A DNA stretch of 21,807 nt from an uncultured Propionibacteriaceae bacterium (GCA_937859105.1 CALMAD010000408.1:1-21807), one strand, 5' to 3'; positions 1 to 8,288 are shown, counted from the stretch's first letter. Notes: generated from the letters alone by a model not told the origin. Made by a program: numbers and translations.

Positions 1-504
1 GCCGTTCAACCGGCGCAGCTCGGTGGAGTTGTGGTCGGCGGCGAACTCCACCATCAGGCTCTCGGCCTGCCGGACGCGCTCTGCCGACAGGGTCTCCGGC
101 AGCTTGGCGAGGACGCCGGTGATCGCGTCCGCCTGCGCCGGGATCACCTCCCCGGACGCCGCCGCCGCGCCCACGACATCGAAGCGCTGGAGCTGACGCC
201 CTGTCGAGACGAGGCGCGACGCCTCACGATGTGTGAGCCGGACGACCTCCGCCAGCCACGTCGACAGCGAGGTGCCGTGCGCCCGCCAGGCCGCATCACT
301 GGCATCGACTCGTTCGGCCAACCGCGCGACCCAGGCATGCAACCGCGCCTGCGCGCGCAGCGAGACGTCGAGCAGCGCCAAGAGCTCCTCGTCGGAGCCG
401 CTCGGTGACCGCTCCGCGAGGGCCCCCAACGCCGCCTCGATGACCTCGACCACCTGGTCGTCAGGAAGCTGCCCGTACCCCTCCACGCCCACCACCATGG
501 GCAT
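1..504 (-). CDS. DUF222 / 13E12-repeat protein, N-terminal part (truncated by window edge)
   Basis: The reading frame runs off the left edge, so only about 168 N-terminal residues are visible. It reads as a helical, acidic and alanine/leucine-rich DUF222 domain. Visible pieces include LDVSLRAQARLHAWVARLAE, LTHREASRLVSTGRQL and FAADHNSTELRRLNG, the last resembling the helix that ends in a DHNST/ELRRL-like segment in this family. Family members usually carry a C-terminal HNH nuclease motif, which would lie outside the window. They are often multicopy in actinobacteria (the REP13E12 family of M. tuberculosis is the named example). I chose ATG 504 because GGGGG lies just upstream; in-frame ATGs at 528 and 498 are alternatives. 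The 118 bp between this start and the divergent DUF3097 gene holds both upstream regions, with no clear -35 on either strand. The family call is from protein pattern only; nuclease activity is not shown here. Confidence 0.72.
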   Translation of the reverse strand, partial: MPMVVGVEGYGQLPDDQVVEVIEAALGALAERSPSGSDEELLALLDVSLRAQARLHAWVARLAERVDASDAAWRAHGTSLSTWLAEVVRLTHREASRLVSTGRQLQRFDVVGAAAASGEVIPAQADAITGVLAKLPETLSAERVRQAESLMVEFAADHNSTELRRLNG

Positions 505-622
505 CCAGCCCCCATTTCTGTCACCCATCGATACATCCGCATATTTCTGGGCGGGCTTTCCCTCCGCGCTCCCCGGAACGGCGTCGGAAAGCTGTCGGAC
601 GGGCGTCCTAGGGTGGGTGACC

Positions 623-1486
623 GTGAATCGCTATTCGGGAGACGTGCTGGCCAAGGGCTGGCAGCGAGCCAATCGGCGGGCTGCGACGCCCACGCCGGTG
701 GGGCGCGACATGGTGCTGGAAGAGCCCACCTCGGGGTTCGTCGGTGCGGTCGTGGCGTGGGAGAACGGGCTCGTGGTGTTGGAAGACCGGCGCGGGAAGC
801 GCCGCAGCTTTCCCTTCGGGCCGAACTTCTGGCTCGACGGTCAGCCGATCGACCTCACCCCGCCCGCGCGGCGCGCAGCCACCGAGCGCGACGAAGCCCA
901 GCGGTACAACCGCACGCACACGGCGTCCGGATCGCTGGCCGGGCCGGCCGAGCAGGCGAAGGTCGCGTTGCCCAGTCGGATCTACGTCGAGGGCCGCCAC
1001 GACGCGGAGCTCGTCGAGAAGGTCTGGGGTTCCGACCTGCGGCACGTGGGCGTCGTCGTGGAGTACCTGGGCGGTATCGACGACCTGCCCGCCATCGTCG
1101 ACGAGTTCGCGCCCGAACGTGGGCGACGCCTCGGGGTCCTGGTCGACCACCTCGTGCCTGGGTCCAAAGAGTCGCGCATCGCGCAGAAGGTGACCGGCGA
1201 CTATGTCTTCGTCACGGGCCACGAGTTCATCGACATCTGGTCGGCCGTGAAGCCCGAGCGACTGGGGCTTCGCTCCTGGCCAGTCGTCCCTCGCGGGCAA
1301 GATTGGAAGTCGGGCATCTGCGCCGCGCTGGGCTGGCCGCACGCGAACCAGTCCGACATCGCGCGGGCCTGGCGCCAGATTTTGGGGAGGGTCACGTCGT
1401 GGAAGGATCTGGAGCCGGGGCTGTTGACCGAGGTCGAGAAACTGATTGACTTCGTGACCGAAGACCACCTCGACCGGGAGGGCTGA
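623..1486 (+). CDS. DUF3097 family protein with Toprim-like region
   Basis: This 287-residue soluble protein matches the actinobacterial DUF3097 family: an N-terminal NRYSGDVLAKGW segment, a small beta-rich region (GFVGAVVAWENGLVVLEDRRGKRR without its final residues), and a C-terminal part starting RIYVEGRHDAELVEKVWG. The VEGxxDA pattern followed by GVLVDHLVPGSKESR looks like a Toprim fold with a degenerate DxD motif, which is inference. The biochemical role is unknown. GTG 623 was preferred over GTG 617 because AGGG (610-613) is then 9 nt away. A TAGGGT box at 609-614 also allows an almost leaderless transcript. The stop codon overlaps the ATG of the next gene (TGATG), indicating coupling. 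From memory, DUF3097 often lies close to hrcA-dnaJ in actinobacteria; here six genes' worth of other material lies between them. Confidence 0.85.
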   Translation: MNRYSGDVLAKGWQRANRRAATPTPVGRDMVLEEPTSGFVGAVVAWENGLVVLEDRRGKRRSFPFGPNFWLDGQPIDLTPPARRAATERDEAQRYNRTHTASGSLAGPAEQAKVALPSRIYVEGRHDAELVEKVWGSDLRHVGVVVEYLGGIDDLPAIVDEFAPERGRRLGVLVDHLVPGSKESRIAQKVTGDYVFVTGHEFIDIWSAVKPERLGLRSWPVVPRGQDWKSGICAALGWPHANQSDIARAWRQILGRVTSWKDLEPGLLTEVEKLIDFVTEDHLDREG

Positions 1487-2283
1487 TGCTCACCGCCAGC
1501 GTCACTGATGCGATCGTCGACGTTTCTGCCCGCCTCGTTGTCCCGCGGTTCCGCACGCTCAAGGTCGACCAGATCGAACAGAAGCACCCGGGCGACCTGG
1601 TCACCGTCGCCGACAAGGAGGCCGAAGCCGAGCTCACGGAGATCTTCCGTGCGGGCGATCCCGACGCCCTCGTCCTCGGCGAGGAGGCGGTGTTCGCCGA
1701 CCCGTCGCTGCTCGACGGATTGCCGACGGCTGAGCACGCCTGGGTGATCGACCCCGTCGACGGCACGAACAACTTCGCCCGAGGGTCGGCCGACTTCGGG
1801 GTGATGGTGGTGGAGTGCCGGCGAGGCGATCCGGTCCGCTCGTGGATTTGGCAGCCCATCCACGATCGCATGTTCATTGCGGAGGCCGGCGGGGGCGTCA
1901 CGCTCAACGGGGAGGCGTTGGCTCCCTTGCCGGAGCCGGGGCGTCCGCTTCGTGCGGCCGCGCCCAAGAGCCTGCGGCACAACGATCTGTCGGGATTTCT
2001 CCTGCGCCCCACGGCTCGCTCGTGTGCGATCGACTACCCACACGTCGCGCTCGGCGAGCTGGATGTGCTCTGCTACCGCAGCCAGAACCCGTGGGATCAT
2101 CTGCCCGGCGCGCTCCTGGTCTCCGAGCTCGGTGGGCGCGCCGCCCTGCACGGCGGGGACGCCTATCGCGCCGGTCGGCACGGCGTCCTGCTGCTGGTGG
2201 CGGGCAGCCCGGATGCCTGGCAGGCGGCCGACGACGCCCTGGTTACGCCGGACTGGCTGAACGGGCACCCGCGACGGGTGTGA
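1486..2283 (+). CDS. Inositol monophosphatase-family phosphatase (HisN-like possible)
   Basis: This 265-residue protein has the metal-dependent inositol-monophosphatase fold signatures: VTVADKEAEAEL near residue 40 (D43), GEE at 65-67, DPVDGTNNF at 89-97 (D89 and D92 as metal ligands) and WDHLPGALLVSELGG at 203-217 (D204). These residues bind the Mg ions that activate water for phosphate-monoester hydrolysis. Actinobacterial members act on inositol phosphate, fructose-1,6-bisphosphate, histidinol phosphate or PAP, and the sequence does not tell which; HisN-type histidinol-phosphatase is one candidate. The ATG overlaps the DUF3097 stop, so the two are probably co-transcribed. The last 41 bp overlap tail-to-tail with the DUF418 gene on the other strand. 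Confidence 0.9.
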   Translation: MLTASVTDAIVDVSARLVVPRFRTLKVDQIEQKHPGDLVTVADKEAEAELTEIFRAGDPDALVLGEEAVFADPSLLDGLPTAEHAWVIDPVDGTNNFARGSADFGVMVVECRRGDPVRSWIWQPIHDRMFIAEAGGGVTLNGEALAPLPEPGRPLRAAAPKSLRHNDLSGFLLRPTARSCAIDYPHVALGELDVLCYRSQNPWDHLPGALLVSELGGRAALHGGDAYRAGRHGVLLLVAGSPDAWQAADDALVTPDWLNGHPRRV

Positions 2284-3469
2284 CGCGCCCGTAGGTGAGG
2301 CGCCTCAAGACCGCCTCGAACGGCCCGCGCGCGCCGCGCCGAGCCAAGGCGAGCGCGAGCGGCAGCGACCCGCACCAGACAGCGGTGGCGATGAGCGCGG
2401 CTGCGAGCGAGTTCACGTGGGCTCCGACGCCGAGGCCCCAGGCCGACATCAGCGGAGCGAGCACGATCGACTGCAGCAGGTAGAAGGTGAGCGAGCGGCG
2501 TCCGACGGCCTCGACGGCCCGGCCGAACCAGCCGAGCACCTCGCCGACGTGCGCGGCGATGAGCCCGATCGCTGCGGCGTAGCCCAGCCCGCCGGCGACG
2601 CCGGTGAGCATGGCGACGCCCACGAACATCCAGGGTGCTTCTGGCGGGGCCACCCGGACGCCCACCTGATGCAGCCCGTCGGGCAAGGCGCCGAGCCACG
2701 CGACGGCGATGCCGAGGACGGCGGTGGGCCACAGCAGGCGTCGGTGTCGGCGCGGCTCCTCGAGGACGCGGTGCCGCGCGGCCAGCCATCCGAGCAGGAT
2801 CGCGACCGGGACGGCCATGCCGACCAGGCCCTGACCTGGCGTGATGAACGCCCAGAACGCCAGCCGGGCGGGGATCGTCGCGAGGTAGTCGGGGGAGCCC
2901 CCGACCGCGGCCGCGCCCCAATCCGCGCTCGCCGTCGCGTCGCCGCTGCCGGCGAGGAAGAGGCCGCCCGCCACCATGGAGGCGGCGAACCCGGCGAGCA
3001 CCAGCGCGAAGACCCCGGCCCAGATGGCCACGGTCTTGTCCCGCCGTCGGAAGAACAGGGCGACGAGCACGAGGCCCGCCAGCCCGTAGGCCCCCAAGAC
3101 GTCGCCGGCGAACAGCAGCGCGGCGTGGACGAAGCCGAACCCGATCATCGCCCAGTGGCGGCGCCGCAGCATGGTCCGCACGCCGCGCTCGTCGAACCCG
3201 CGGGCAGCGCGGCTCCGCGCGAATTGCACCATGCCGTAGCCGAACAGAAACGCGAACATGGGGTAGACCCGCAGGTCGACGGCGATGGCGATGGCGGCGC
3301 GGGTGATCTGGTCGGCGTGCGTGCCTCCCGTGGGGTGGGCGCTCAGGGTGTCGTGCCCGCCGCCCCACAGGTGGTAGGGCGTGTTCGCCAACGCGATGAA
3401 GAGCAGCATCGTGCCGCGGGCGAGGTCGGGCGCAAGGGCCCGTGGTGGGGCGGGGGTGGGGGTGGTCAC
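2243..3469 (-). CDS. DUF418 family integral membrane protein (YeiB-like)
   Basis: This is a 408-residue polytopic membrane protein with about nine or ten hydrophobic segments. It opens with a Pro-rich tail and then RALAPDLARGTMLLFIALAN, the typical start of the DUF418/YeiB family (acyltransferase-3-like architecture). It has the VYPMFAFLFGYGMVQFARS loop, charged cytoplasmic loops and a C-terminal DUF418 block around VGRRSLTFYLLQSIVLAPLM. The molecular function of the family is not established; transport or membrane-linked acyl transfer have been proposed. The start is GTG with GGAG 4 nt upstream. It lies 23 bp after the MBL-fold gene on the same strand, so they form an operon. Its 3' end runs 41 bp into the convergent phosphatase gene. 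Confidence 0.88.
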   Translation of the reverse strand: MTTPTPAPPRALAPDLARGTMLLFIALANTPYHLWGGGHDTLSAHPTGGTHADQITRAAIAIAVDLRVYPMFAFLFGYGMVQFARSRAARGFDERGVRTMLRRRHWAMIGFGFVHAALLFAGDVLGAYGLAGLVLVALFFRRRDKTVAIWAGVFALVLAGFAASMVAGGLFLAGSGDATASADWGAAAVGGSPDYLATIPARLAFWAFITPGQGLVGMAVPVAILLGWLAARHRVLEEPRRHRRLLWPTAVLGIAVAWLGALPDGLHQVGVRVAPPEAPWMFVGVAMLTGVAGGLGYAAAIGLIAAHVGEVLGWFGRAVEAVGRRSLTFYLLQSIVLAPLMSAWGLGVGAHVNSLAAALIATAVWCGSLPLALALARRGARGPFEAVLRRLTYGRVTPVAGARSASPA

Positions 3470-3492
3470 CGGGCTCCGTTCCTGTCGGGCGG

Positions 3493-4332
3493 CTACGCCA
3501 GCGGCAGGCGCGTGCGAGGCCGTTTGCCCTCGGCCGCGAGGGCAGCGTAGATCATCGGCAGCCAGGCGCGGATGGTTTCTTCAGGGAAGTTCCATTCGCC
3601 GGCCTCGTAGGCGTCCTCTTCTTTGACGCCGCGCTGCACGAGGTAGTCGGCCTGCGCCCAGGTGCCGGCCAGCTCCCCGCGCTGGGTGAACGCGAAGTCG
3701 CGGTCGAACGGCTCCCCGTGGCCGGGGACCAGAAGCGACTCCGCGCGCAGGGTGCCGAGGATGCCGTCGAGCGCGCGGGGCCAGCCCTTGAGGTCGGAGT
3801 CCGGGCCGGCGGAAGGCGGGCCGGACTCCTCGAAGAGGTCGCCGGTGAAGATGACGTTCGCGTCAGGCACGAGCACCGCGGCGTCCCCGGGTGTGTGGGC
3901 CGTGCCGAAGTGGACGATCTCGATGTGGCGGCCGCCGACGTCGGCGGTCGCGGCGAGGTTGAACGTGCGCGTGGGGAACGCCAGTTCGTCGCGCCGCACT
4001 CCGAGCCGGGCGAGCTCGGCGTCCAGGTCGGCGTTCGCCTCGACGGACGCCTGCAGCGACGTGTGCCCGTAGGTCACGACGTCGGCGAACGCGCCCAGGC
4101 CGAAGAGGTGATCGTAGTGATGATGGGTCGCGACGGCCCCGACGATCGGCCGGTCGGTGACGTGCGCCACGGCCGCTCTGATCGCTCGGCCCTGCGCGGG
4201 CGACGAGCCGGTATCGACGACGAGCGCACCGGTGTCGCCGACGACGAGGCCGATGTTCACCGAGGCAGGCTCCGCGACGGCGCGGTGGATGCCGGGGGCG
4301 ATCTCGGTGAAGGGCGTCAGGCTGAACTCCAT
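3493..4332 (-). CDS. MBL-fold metallo-hydrolase
   Basis: This 279-residue protein has the full metallo-beta-lactamase superfamily metal site. It shows the HxHxDH motif as HHHYDH at 70-75, H146 in TAHTPGD, D165 in IFTGDLF and H205 in VPGHGEPF, so a dinuclear Zn site is expected. No signal peptide or membrane segment is seen, so it is probably cytoplasmic. The closest-looking group is the SoxH/quinoprotein-relay-like MBL hydrolases that begin FTEIAPGIHRA; the substrate cannot be read from sequence. The start at 4332 is supported by AAGG 8 nt upstream; longer in-frame starts lack support and run into the GH3 control region. TAAGGT (4340-4345 on this strand) could also serve as a -10, which would make the transcript nearly leaderless. 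The DUF418 gene follows. Confidence 0.88.
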   Translation of the reverse strand: MEFSLTPFTEIAPGIHRAVAEPASVNIGLVVGDTGALVVDTGSSPAQGRAIRAAVAHVTDRPIVGAVATHHHYDHLFGLGAFADVVTYGHTSLQASVEANADLDAELARLGVRRDELAFPTRTFNLAATADVGGRHIEIVHFGTAHTPGDAAVLVPDANVIFTGDLFEESGPPSAGPDSDLKGWPRALDGILGTLRAESLLVPGHGEPFDRDFAFTQRGELAGTWAQADYLVQRGVKEEDAYEAGEWNFPEETIRAWLPMIYAALAAEGKRPRTRLPLA

Positions 4333-4375
4333 GCCCGACACCTTAGGCGAGAGGGCGGACACCGGCCTCGGGGTG

Positions 4376-4404
4376 TTCGCAGGGAGCGCCACGCGGACCA
4401 TACT
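4376..4404 (+). promoter_or_regulatory. Candidate sigma-A-type promoter of the GH3 gene
   Basis: TTCGCA (4376-4381, 4 of 6 matches to TTGACA) is separated by 17 bp from CATACT (4399-4404, 4 of 6 matches to TATAAT). The predicted start of transcription is near 4411, giving a leader of about 25 nt that carries the strong ribosome binding site GAGGAGG (4423-4429). It lies in the 103-bp divergent gap shared with the MBL-fold gene. I saw no inverted repeat suggesting a LacI-type operator here. Confidence 0.45.
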
Positions 4405-4435
4405 GGGGCGGACACCCCAGGCGAGGAGGCCCTTC

Positions 4436-6700
4436 ATGGACATCGATAAGATCGTCTCCGAACTCACCCTTCCGGAGAAGGCGAGCTTGCTGATCGGGGG
4501 TGATTTCTGGCACACCGCGGCGATCGAACGTCTCGGCGTCCCGGCGATCATGATGTCCGACGGCCCGCACGGCATGCGGACGCAACTGAGCCAGGGCGAT
4601 CACGTCGGCACCGGCGGCTCCGAGCCGGCGACGTGCTTCCCGACGGCGAGCAACCTGCACGCGGCGTGGGATCCCGAGTTGAACCGGCGGGTCGGGGCCG
4701 CGTTGGCGGCCGAGGCGGACGCCCTCGGCGTCGCGGTCGTGCTCGGTCCGGGCGTCAATATCAAGCGGTCGCCCTTGTGCGGGCGCAATTTCGAGTACAT
4801 CTCCGAGGATCCGTACCTCGCCGGCGTCCTCGGCGCGGCGATGGTGGAGGGCGTCCAGAGCGGCGGCATCGGGACGTCGGTGAAGCACTTCGCGGCGAAC
4901 AACCAGGAGACCGACCGGCTGCGTGTCAACGCGATCGTCGACGAGCGCACGCTGCGCGAGATCTACCTGCCGGCCTTCGAGCGCGTCGTCAAGACCGCGC
5001 AGCCGTGGACCGTCATGTGCTCCTACAACACGCTGAACGGCGTCCGCGTGTCCGAGAACCATTGGCTGCTCACCGAGGTCCTGCGCGACGAGTGGGGCTT
5101 CGAGGGGCTGGTCGTCAGCGACTGGGGCGCGGTGGGCGACCGGCCCGCGGCCGTCGCCGCGGGCCTGGACCTCGAGATGCCGCCCGCCAAGGGCCTCTCG
5201 GACGCCGCGGTGGTCGCGGCGGTGGAGTCCGGCGACCTCCCGATCGAGGCTGTGGACGCCTGCGTCCGCCGCGTCCTCGAACTCGTCGAGCGGGGCGGCC
5301 ACGTCCGGCGCCAGCCGGACTCGATCGACCTGGACGCCCACCACGCCCTCGCCCGCGAGGCGGCGGCGCAGGGCATCGTGCTGCTGAAGAACGCCCAGGT
5401 CGGCGGCGAGCCGGTGCTGCCCCTGCGTCCGGACGCCCGCGTGGCCGTCATCGGCGAGTTCGCCCGCACGACCCGCTTCCAGGGCGGCGGCTCGTCGCAG
5501 GTCAACGCGACGCGCGTCGAGAGCGCCCTGGACGCCTTCGCCGACGCGTACCCCGACGTCGATTTCGCGCCCGGCTTCCTGCTGGACGGCCCCGATGACG
5601 GACTGCTCGACGAGGCCGTCGCGGCCGCCCGGAACGCCGACGTCGCGGTCGTGTTCCTGGGGCTGACGGACGCCGAGGAGTCCGAGGGCTTCGACCGGTC
5701 CCACATGGAGTTGCCCGCGCACCAGCTCGCGCTGCTGTACGCCGTCGTCCGGGCGAACCCGGCCACCGTGGTCGTGCTCTCGAACGGGTCCGCGGTGACG
5801 ATGCGCCCCTGGGACGCCGACCCGGCCGCCGTCGTCGAGGCGTGGCTGGGCGGGCAGGCGGTGGGCGGGGCCGTGGTGGACGTCCTGACCGGCAAGGTCA
5901 ACCCCGCCGGACGCCTCTGCGAGACCTTGCCGCTGCGCCTCGAGGACTCCCCGGCGTACGGCAACTTCCCGGGCGATTCGGGCTCGGTGCGCTACGGCGA
6001 GGGGCTGTTGGTCGGCTACCGCGGCTTCGACTACGCGAGCAAGGAGGTGGCCTACCCATTCGGCTACGGCCTGTCCTACACGACGTTCGAGCTGGGGGGC
6101 CTGAGCGTGGAACCGTCGGGCTCGGCGGCGTCCGGGGATCTGGCGGTGAGCGTCGGCGTCGACGTCACGAACGTCGGCGAACGTGCGGGCGCCGAGGTCG
6201 TCCAGGTGTACGTGGCCGATCCGGAGGCGTCCGTGCTGCGGCCCAAGCGCGAGCTGAGGGGTTTCGCGAAGGTGTTCCTCGAGCCGGGGGAGACCCGCCG
6301 TGTCGAGGTGACGCTCGACCAGCGCGCGTTCTCGTTCTGGTCCGCGTTGACGCGCACCTGGGTCGTCGAAGGGGGCGACTTCGTCATCGAGGTGGGTCCG
6401 CACAGCCGCGACCTGCAGCTCACCGAGACCATCGCCGTGGACGCCCCCCGCGTCGCCGCCCCGATCGACTTCAACTCCACGGCGCAGGAGTGGGCCGCGG
6501 ACGCCGAGGCGATGGCGATCCTTCGCCGCCACTGCGGCGTCCCCGACGACGTGGAGCCGGGACTCTTCGCTGACGCCGACCTGATGACCCTGATCGGGAA
6601 CTTCCCGCTGGAGCGGCTGGCGTCCGCGTTCGAGATCGAGCCGAGCTACGAGCACGTGTCGGCGGCCTTGGCGGAGGTCCAGGCGGTGCGCGGCGCCTGA
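4436..6700 (+). CDS. Glycoside hydrolase family 3 beta-glycosidase
   Basis: This 754-residue enzyme has the three-domain GH3 layout. The N-terminal TIM-barrel domain runs to about 300 (MSDGPHGMR, GPGVNIKRSPLCGRNFEY, KHFAANNQE). The catalytic nucleophile is D229 in VVSDWGAV. The alpha/beta C-domain covers about 310-560 (GIVLLKN, ESEGFDRSHMELP with E417 as the probable acid/base, NPAGRLCETLP). A fibronectin-III-like domain spans about 565-655 (VDVTNVGERAGAEVVQVYV). A further tail of about 90 residues follows (AQEWAADAEAMAILRRHCGV). There is no signal peptide, so it acts in the cytoplasm on imported oligosaccharides or glycosides, most likely as a beta-glucosidase, though beta-xylosidase is possible. 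ATG 4436 has GAGGAGG at 6 nt spacing; earlier in-frame starts overlap the divergent gene. No sugar transporter or regulator gene lies beside it. Confidence 0.93.
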   Translation: MDIDKIVSELTLPEKASLLIGGDFWHTAAIERLGVPAIMMSDGPHGMRTQLSQGDHVGTGGSEPATCFPTASNLHAAWDPELNRRVGAALAAEADALGVAVVLGPGVNIKRSPLCGRNFEYISEDPYLAGVLGAAMVEGVQSGGIGTSVKHFAANNQETDRLRVNAIVDERTLREIYLPAFERVVKTAQPWTVMCSYNTLNGVRVSENHWLLTEVLRDEWGFEGLVVSDWGAVGDRPAAVAAGLDLEMPPAKGLSDAAVVAAVESGDLPIEAVDACVRRVLELVERGGHVRRQPDSIDLDAHHALAREAAAQGIVLLKNAQVGGEPVLPLRPDARVAVIGEFARTTRFQGGGSSQVNATRVESALDAFADAYPDVDFAPGFLLDGPDDGLLDEAVAAARNADVAVVFLGLTDAEESEGFDRSHMELPAHQLALLYAVVRANPATVVVLSNGSAVTMRPWDADPAAVVEAWLGGQAVGGAVVDVLTGKVNPAGRLCETLPLRLEDSPAYGNFPGDSGSVRYGEGLLVGYRGFDYASKEVAYPFGYGLSYTTFELGGLSVEPSGSAASGDLAVSVGVDVTNVGERAGAEVVQVYVADPEASVLRPKRELRGFAKVFLEPGETRRVEVTLDQRAFSFWSALTRTWVVEGGDFVIEVGPHSRDLQLTETIAVDAPRVAAPIDFNSTAQEWAADAEAMAILRRHCGVPDDVEPGLFADADLMTLIGNFPLERLASAFEIEPSYEHVSAALAEVQAVRGA

Positions 6701-6713
6701 CCCCCGGTCCCGC

Positions 6714-6764
6714 GGTCCGGCGCCGAACGCCGGAACCCGGACGCCTCCCCCGCGCTTGCGCGGG
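6714..6764 (+). terminator. Tandem hairpins after the GH3 gene (possible terminator)
   Basis: Two inverted repeats follow the GH3 stop. The first has arms TCCGGCG and CGCCGGA (6716-6722 and 6728-6734) around CCGAA, extended by GG/CC past one bulged A. The second is CCCGCGC-TT-GCGCGGG (6749-6764), with a loop too short to form without opening a pair. Neither is followed by a U-run, so this could only be a non-canonical terminator of the type discussed for high-GC actinobacteria. Hairpins of this size arise by chance fairly often at this GC content. Confidence 0.35.
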
Positions 6765-6782
6765 CCTGGCAGCATCGGTGGC

Positions 6783-7181
6783 ATGAGGATGCTTCTTCGT
6801 CTGATCGCCACGGCCGTCGCCACGGGCGTGGCCGCCTGGCTGGTGCCGGGCATCACGGTCACCGGGCACAACACGACGACCCAGGTGCTGACGCTGCTGG
6901 GCGTCGCCGTCGTCCTGGGGCTCGTGAACGCGCTCGTCAAGCCGTTCGCCCAAGTGCTGTCGGGGTGCCTGATCGTCCTGACGTTCGGCCTGTTCCTGTT
7001 CGTCATCAACGCGCTGATGCTCATGCTGACGTCGTGGCTCTGCGGCGTGCTCGGGCTCGGCTTCCACGTCAACGGCTTCGTGGCGGCACTCATCGGGTCG
7101 ATCATCATCAGCCTGGTGAGCTGGCTGGTGAGCGGCGTTCTGGGGGCCAACCGGCCCGAGGTGGACCGTTACCCGCAGTAG
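6783..7181 (+). CDS. Phage-holin-4 / YvlD-like small membrane protein
   Basis: This 132-residue protein consists almost wholly of four hydrophobic helices, roughly at 4-24, 35-58, 63-88 and 97-120. It shows the family features ATAVATGVAAWLVPGITV, LLGVAVVLGLVNALVKP and LTFGLFLFVINALMLML. The Pfam name mycobacteriophage holin superfamily IV is misleading: the family is widespread on bacterial chromosomes (YvlD-like) and is of unknown function, possibly in envelope homeostasis. The start is ATG 6783. Upstream there is only a weak GGTGG, but TGGCAGCAT lies 7 nt before the ATG, resembling an extended -10, so a leaderless transcript is possible. No lysin or other phage gene is nearby. Confidence 0.85.
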   Translation: MRMLLRLIATAVATGVAAWLVPGITVTGHNTTTQVLTLLGVAVVLGLVNALVKPFAQVLSGCLIVLTFGLFLFVINALMLMLTSWLCGVLGLGFHVNGFVAALIGSIIISLVSWLVSGVLGANRPEVDRYPQ

Positions 7182-7189
7182 GACGCCGA

Positions 7190-7208
7190 CGCGCCGGATC
7201 GCGGCGCG
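7190..7208 (+). terminator. Hairpin between the holin-like gene and hrcA
   Basis: Arms CGCGCCG and CGGCGCG (7 bp) flank the loop GATCG. It begins 9 nt after the stop of the holin-like gene and sits where the -35 region of the hrcA promoter would be. It has no U-run. It may terminate the upstream gene or may be a chance consequence of composition. Confidence 0.25.
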
Positions 7209-7221
7209 CGGGTTCGCGCGG

Positions 7222-7227
7222 TAGGCT
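7222..7227 (+). promoter_or_regulatory. Candidate -10 box of the hrcA operon
   Basis: TAGGCT fits TANNNT and is the same hexamer found before the aminotransferase gene. Transcription would start around 7234, inside the CIRCE palindrome, which fits a repressor that blocks RNA polymerase. No convincing -35 hexamer is present 16-18 bp upstream. Confidence 0.45.
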
Positions 7228-7252
7228 GGCACTCTGAGCCCAAGAGTGCCAG
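7226..7252 (+). promoter_or_regulatory. CIRCE operator (HrcA binding site)
   Basis: CTGGCACTC (7226-7234) and GAGTGCCAG (7244-7252) are perfect 9-bp inverted repeats with a 9-bp spacer. This matches the CIRCE consensus TTAGCACTC-N9-GAGTGCTAA except for the two outer positions of each arm, which change symmetrically to C and G. It lies 22 nt before the hrcA start codon, so HrcA should repress its own operon and release it on heat shock. Confidence 0.97.
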
Positions 7253-7274
7253 CACGCGCGGGAAGAGGTGAGAC

Positions 7275-8288
7275 ATGGACGACCGGAAGCTCGAGATCCT
7301 CAGGGCGATCGTCACCGACTACGTCTCCAGTCAGGAGCCCGTGGGTTCGCGCGCCCTCGTCGAGCGGCACAACCTCAAGGTCTCCCCGGCGACCGTGCGC
7401 AACGACATGGCGGTGCTGGAGGACGAGGGGTACATCATGCAGCCCCACACCTCCGCGGGGCGTATCCCGACCGACAAGGGGTATCGGCTCTTCGTCGATC
7501 GCCTCGCCGCCGTCAAGCCCCTGAGCCTGGCCGAGAGGCGCGCGATCTCGGCGTTCATGGCCGGGGCGTTGGACGTGGAGGACGTGGTGCTGCGCACCGT
7601 CCGGCTGCTCGCCCAGTTGACCCATCAGGTCGCGATCGTGCAGTACCCGGTGCTCTCCAGCGCGACGATCCGGCACGTCGAGGTCGTCCGACTGAGCGAC
7701 GAGCGGGCGCTCGTCATCGTCGTGAACAGCCTGGGCCGCGTCGAGCAGCGCATGGTCGAGCTCGGCGTGGCGAGCGACGACGACCTCGCCGAGGTTCGCG
7801 CGCGCCTCGCGGGGGCCCTCGTGGGGCTGCAGCCCAGCGCCTCGATCGACCGGCTCGGCACGGTGTTGGAGGAGTTCCCGCCCGACCAGCGGCCGCTGGC
7901 GTCCACGGTGATCGCCACGCTGCTGGAGATGGCGGCCGTCGACCCGTCGACCCGGGTGGTCGTGGGCGGCGTCCAGAACTTGACCCGCTTCGGCGACGAC
8001 TTCGAGACCACCGTGAAGCCGGTGCTCGAGGCGCTGGAGGAGCAGGTGATCCTGCTGCGCCTCCTGGGGGAGGCGGGTACGGCCGACGGCGTCACCGTGC
8101 GTATCGGCCAGGAGAACCCGTACGAGCCGCTGCAGGCCACCTCGGTGGTCGCGAGCGCGTACGGTCACGACCGCGATGTGTGGGCGACGATGGGCATCGT
8201 GGGCCCCACCCGAATGGACTATCCGTCGACCATCGCATCGGTGCGCGCCGTCGCCCGATACGTGGGTCGGATCTTGGCAGAAGGATGA
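7275..8288 (+). CDS. hrcA: Heat-inducible transcription repressor HrcA
   Basis: This 337-residue protein is a full-length HrcA. The N-terminal winged helix contains [38 protein letters not shown] and the diagnostic [16 protein letters not shown] segment. A GAF-like central and C-terminal domain follows, ending near [20 protein letters not shown]. HrcA binds CIRCE as a dimer and, in well-studied bacteria, needs GroEL to stay active. The start ATG 7275 has GAGGTGA 6 nt upstream. A perfect CIRCE just ahead shows autoregulation. The dnaJ start lies 3 nt after its stop, so they are translated from one message. Confidence 0.98.
   Translation: MDDRKLEILRAIVTDYVSSQEPVGSRALVERHNLKVSPATVRNDMAVLEDEGYIMQPHTSAGRIPTDKGYRLFVDRLAAVKPLSLAERRAISAFMAGALDVEDVVLRTVRLLAQLTHQVAIVQYPVLSSATIRHVEVVRLSDERALVIVVNSLGRVEQRMVELGVASDDDLAEVRARLAGALVGLQPSASIDRLGTVLEEFPPDQRPLASTVIATLLEMAAVDPSTRVVVGGVQNLTRFGDDFETTVKPVLEALEEQVILLRLLGEAGTADGVTVRIGQENPYEPLQATSVVASAYGHDRDVWATMGIVGPTRMDYPSTIASVRAVARYVGRILAEG

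Noticed and set aside
31..408. Plus-strand frame opposite the DUF222 gene as an independent gene
   Set aside because: The minus-strand frame gives a recognisable DUF222 protein; the plus-strand translation is Arg-rich low complexity without a ribosome binding site.
6783..7181. Holin-like gene as sign of a prophage
   Set aside because: The family is common on chromosomes and no lysin, integrase, portal or tail gene is present.
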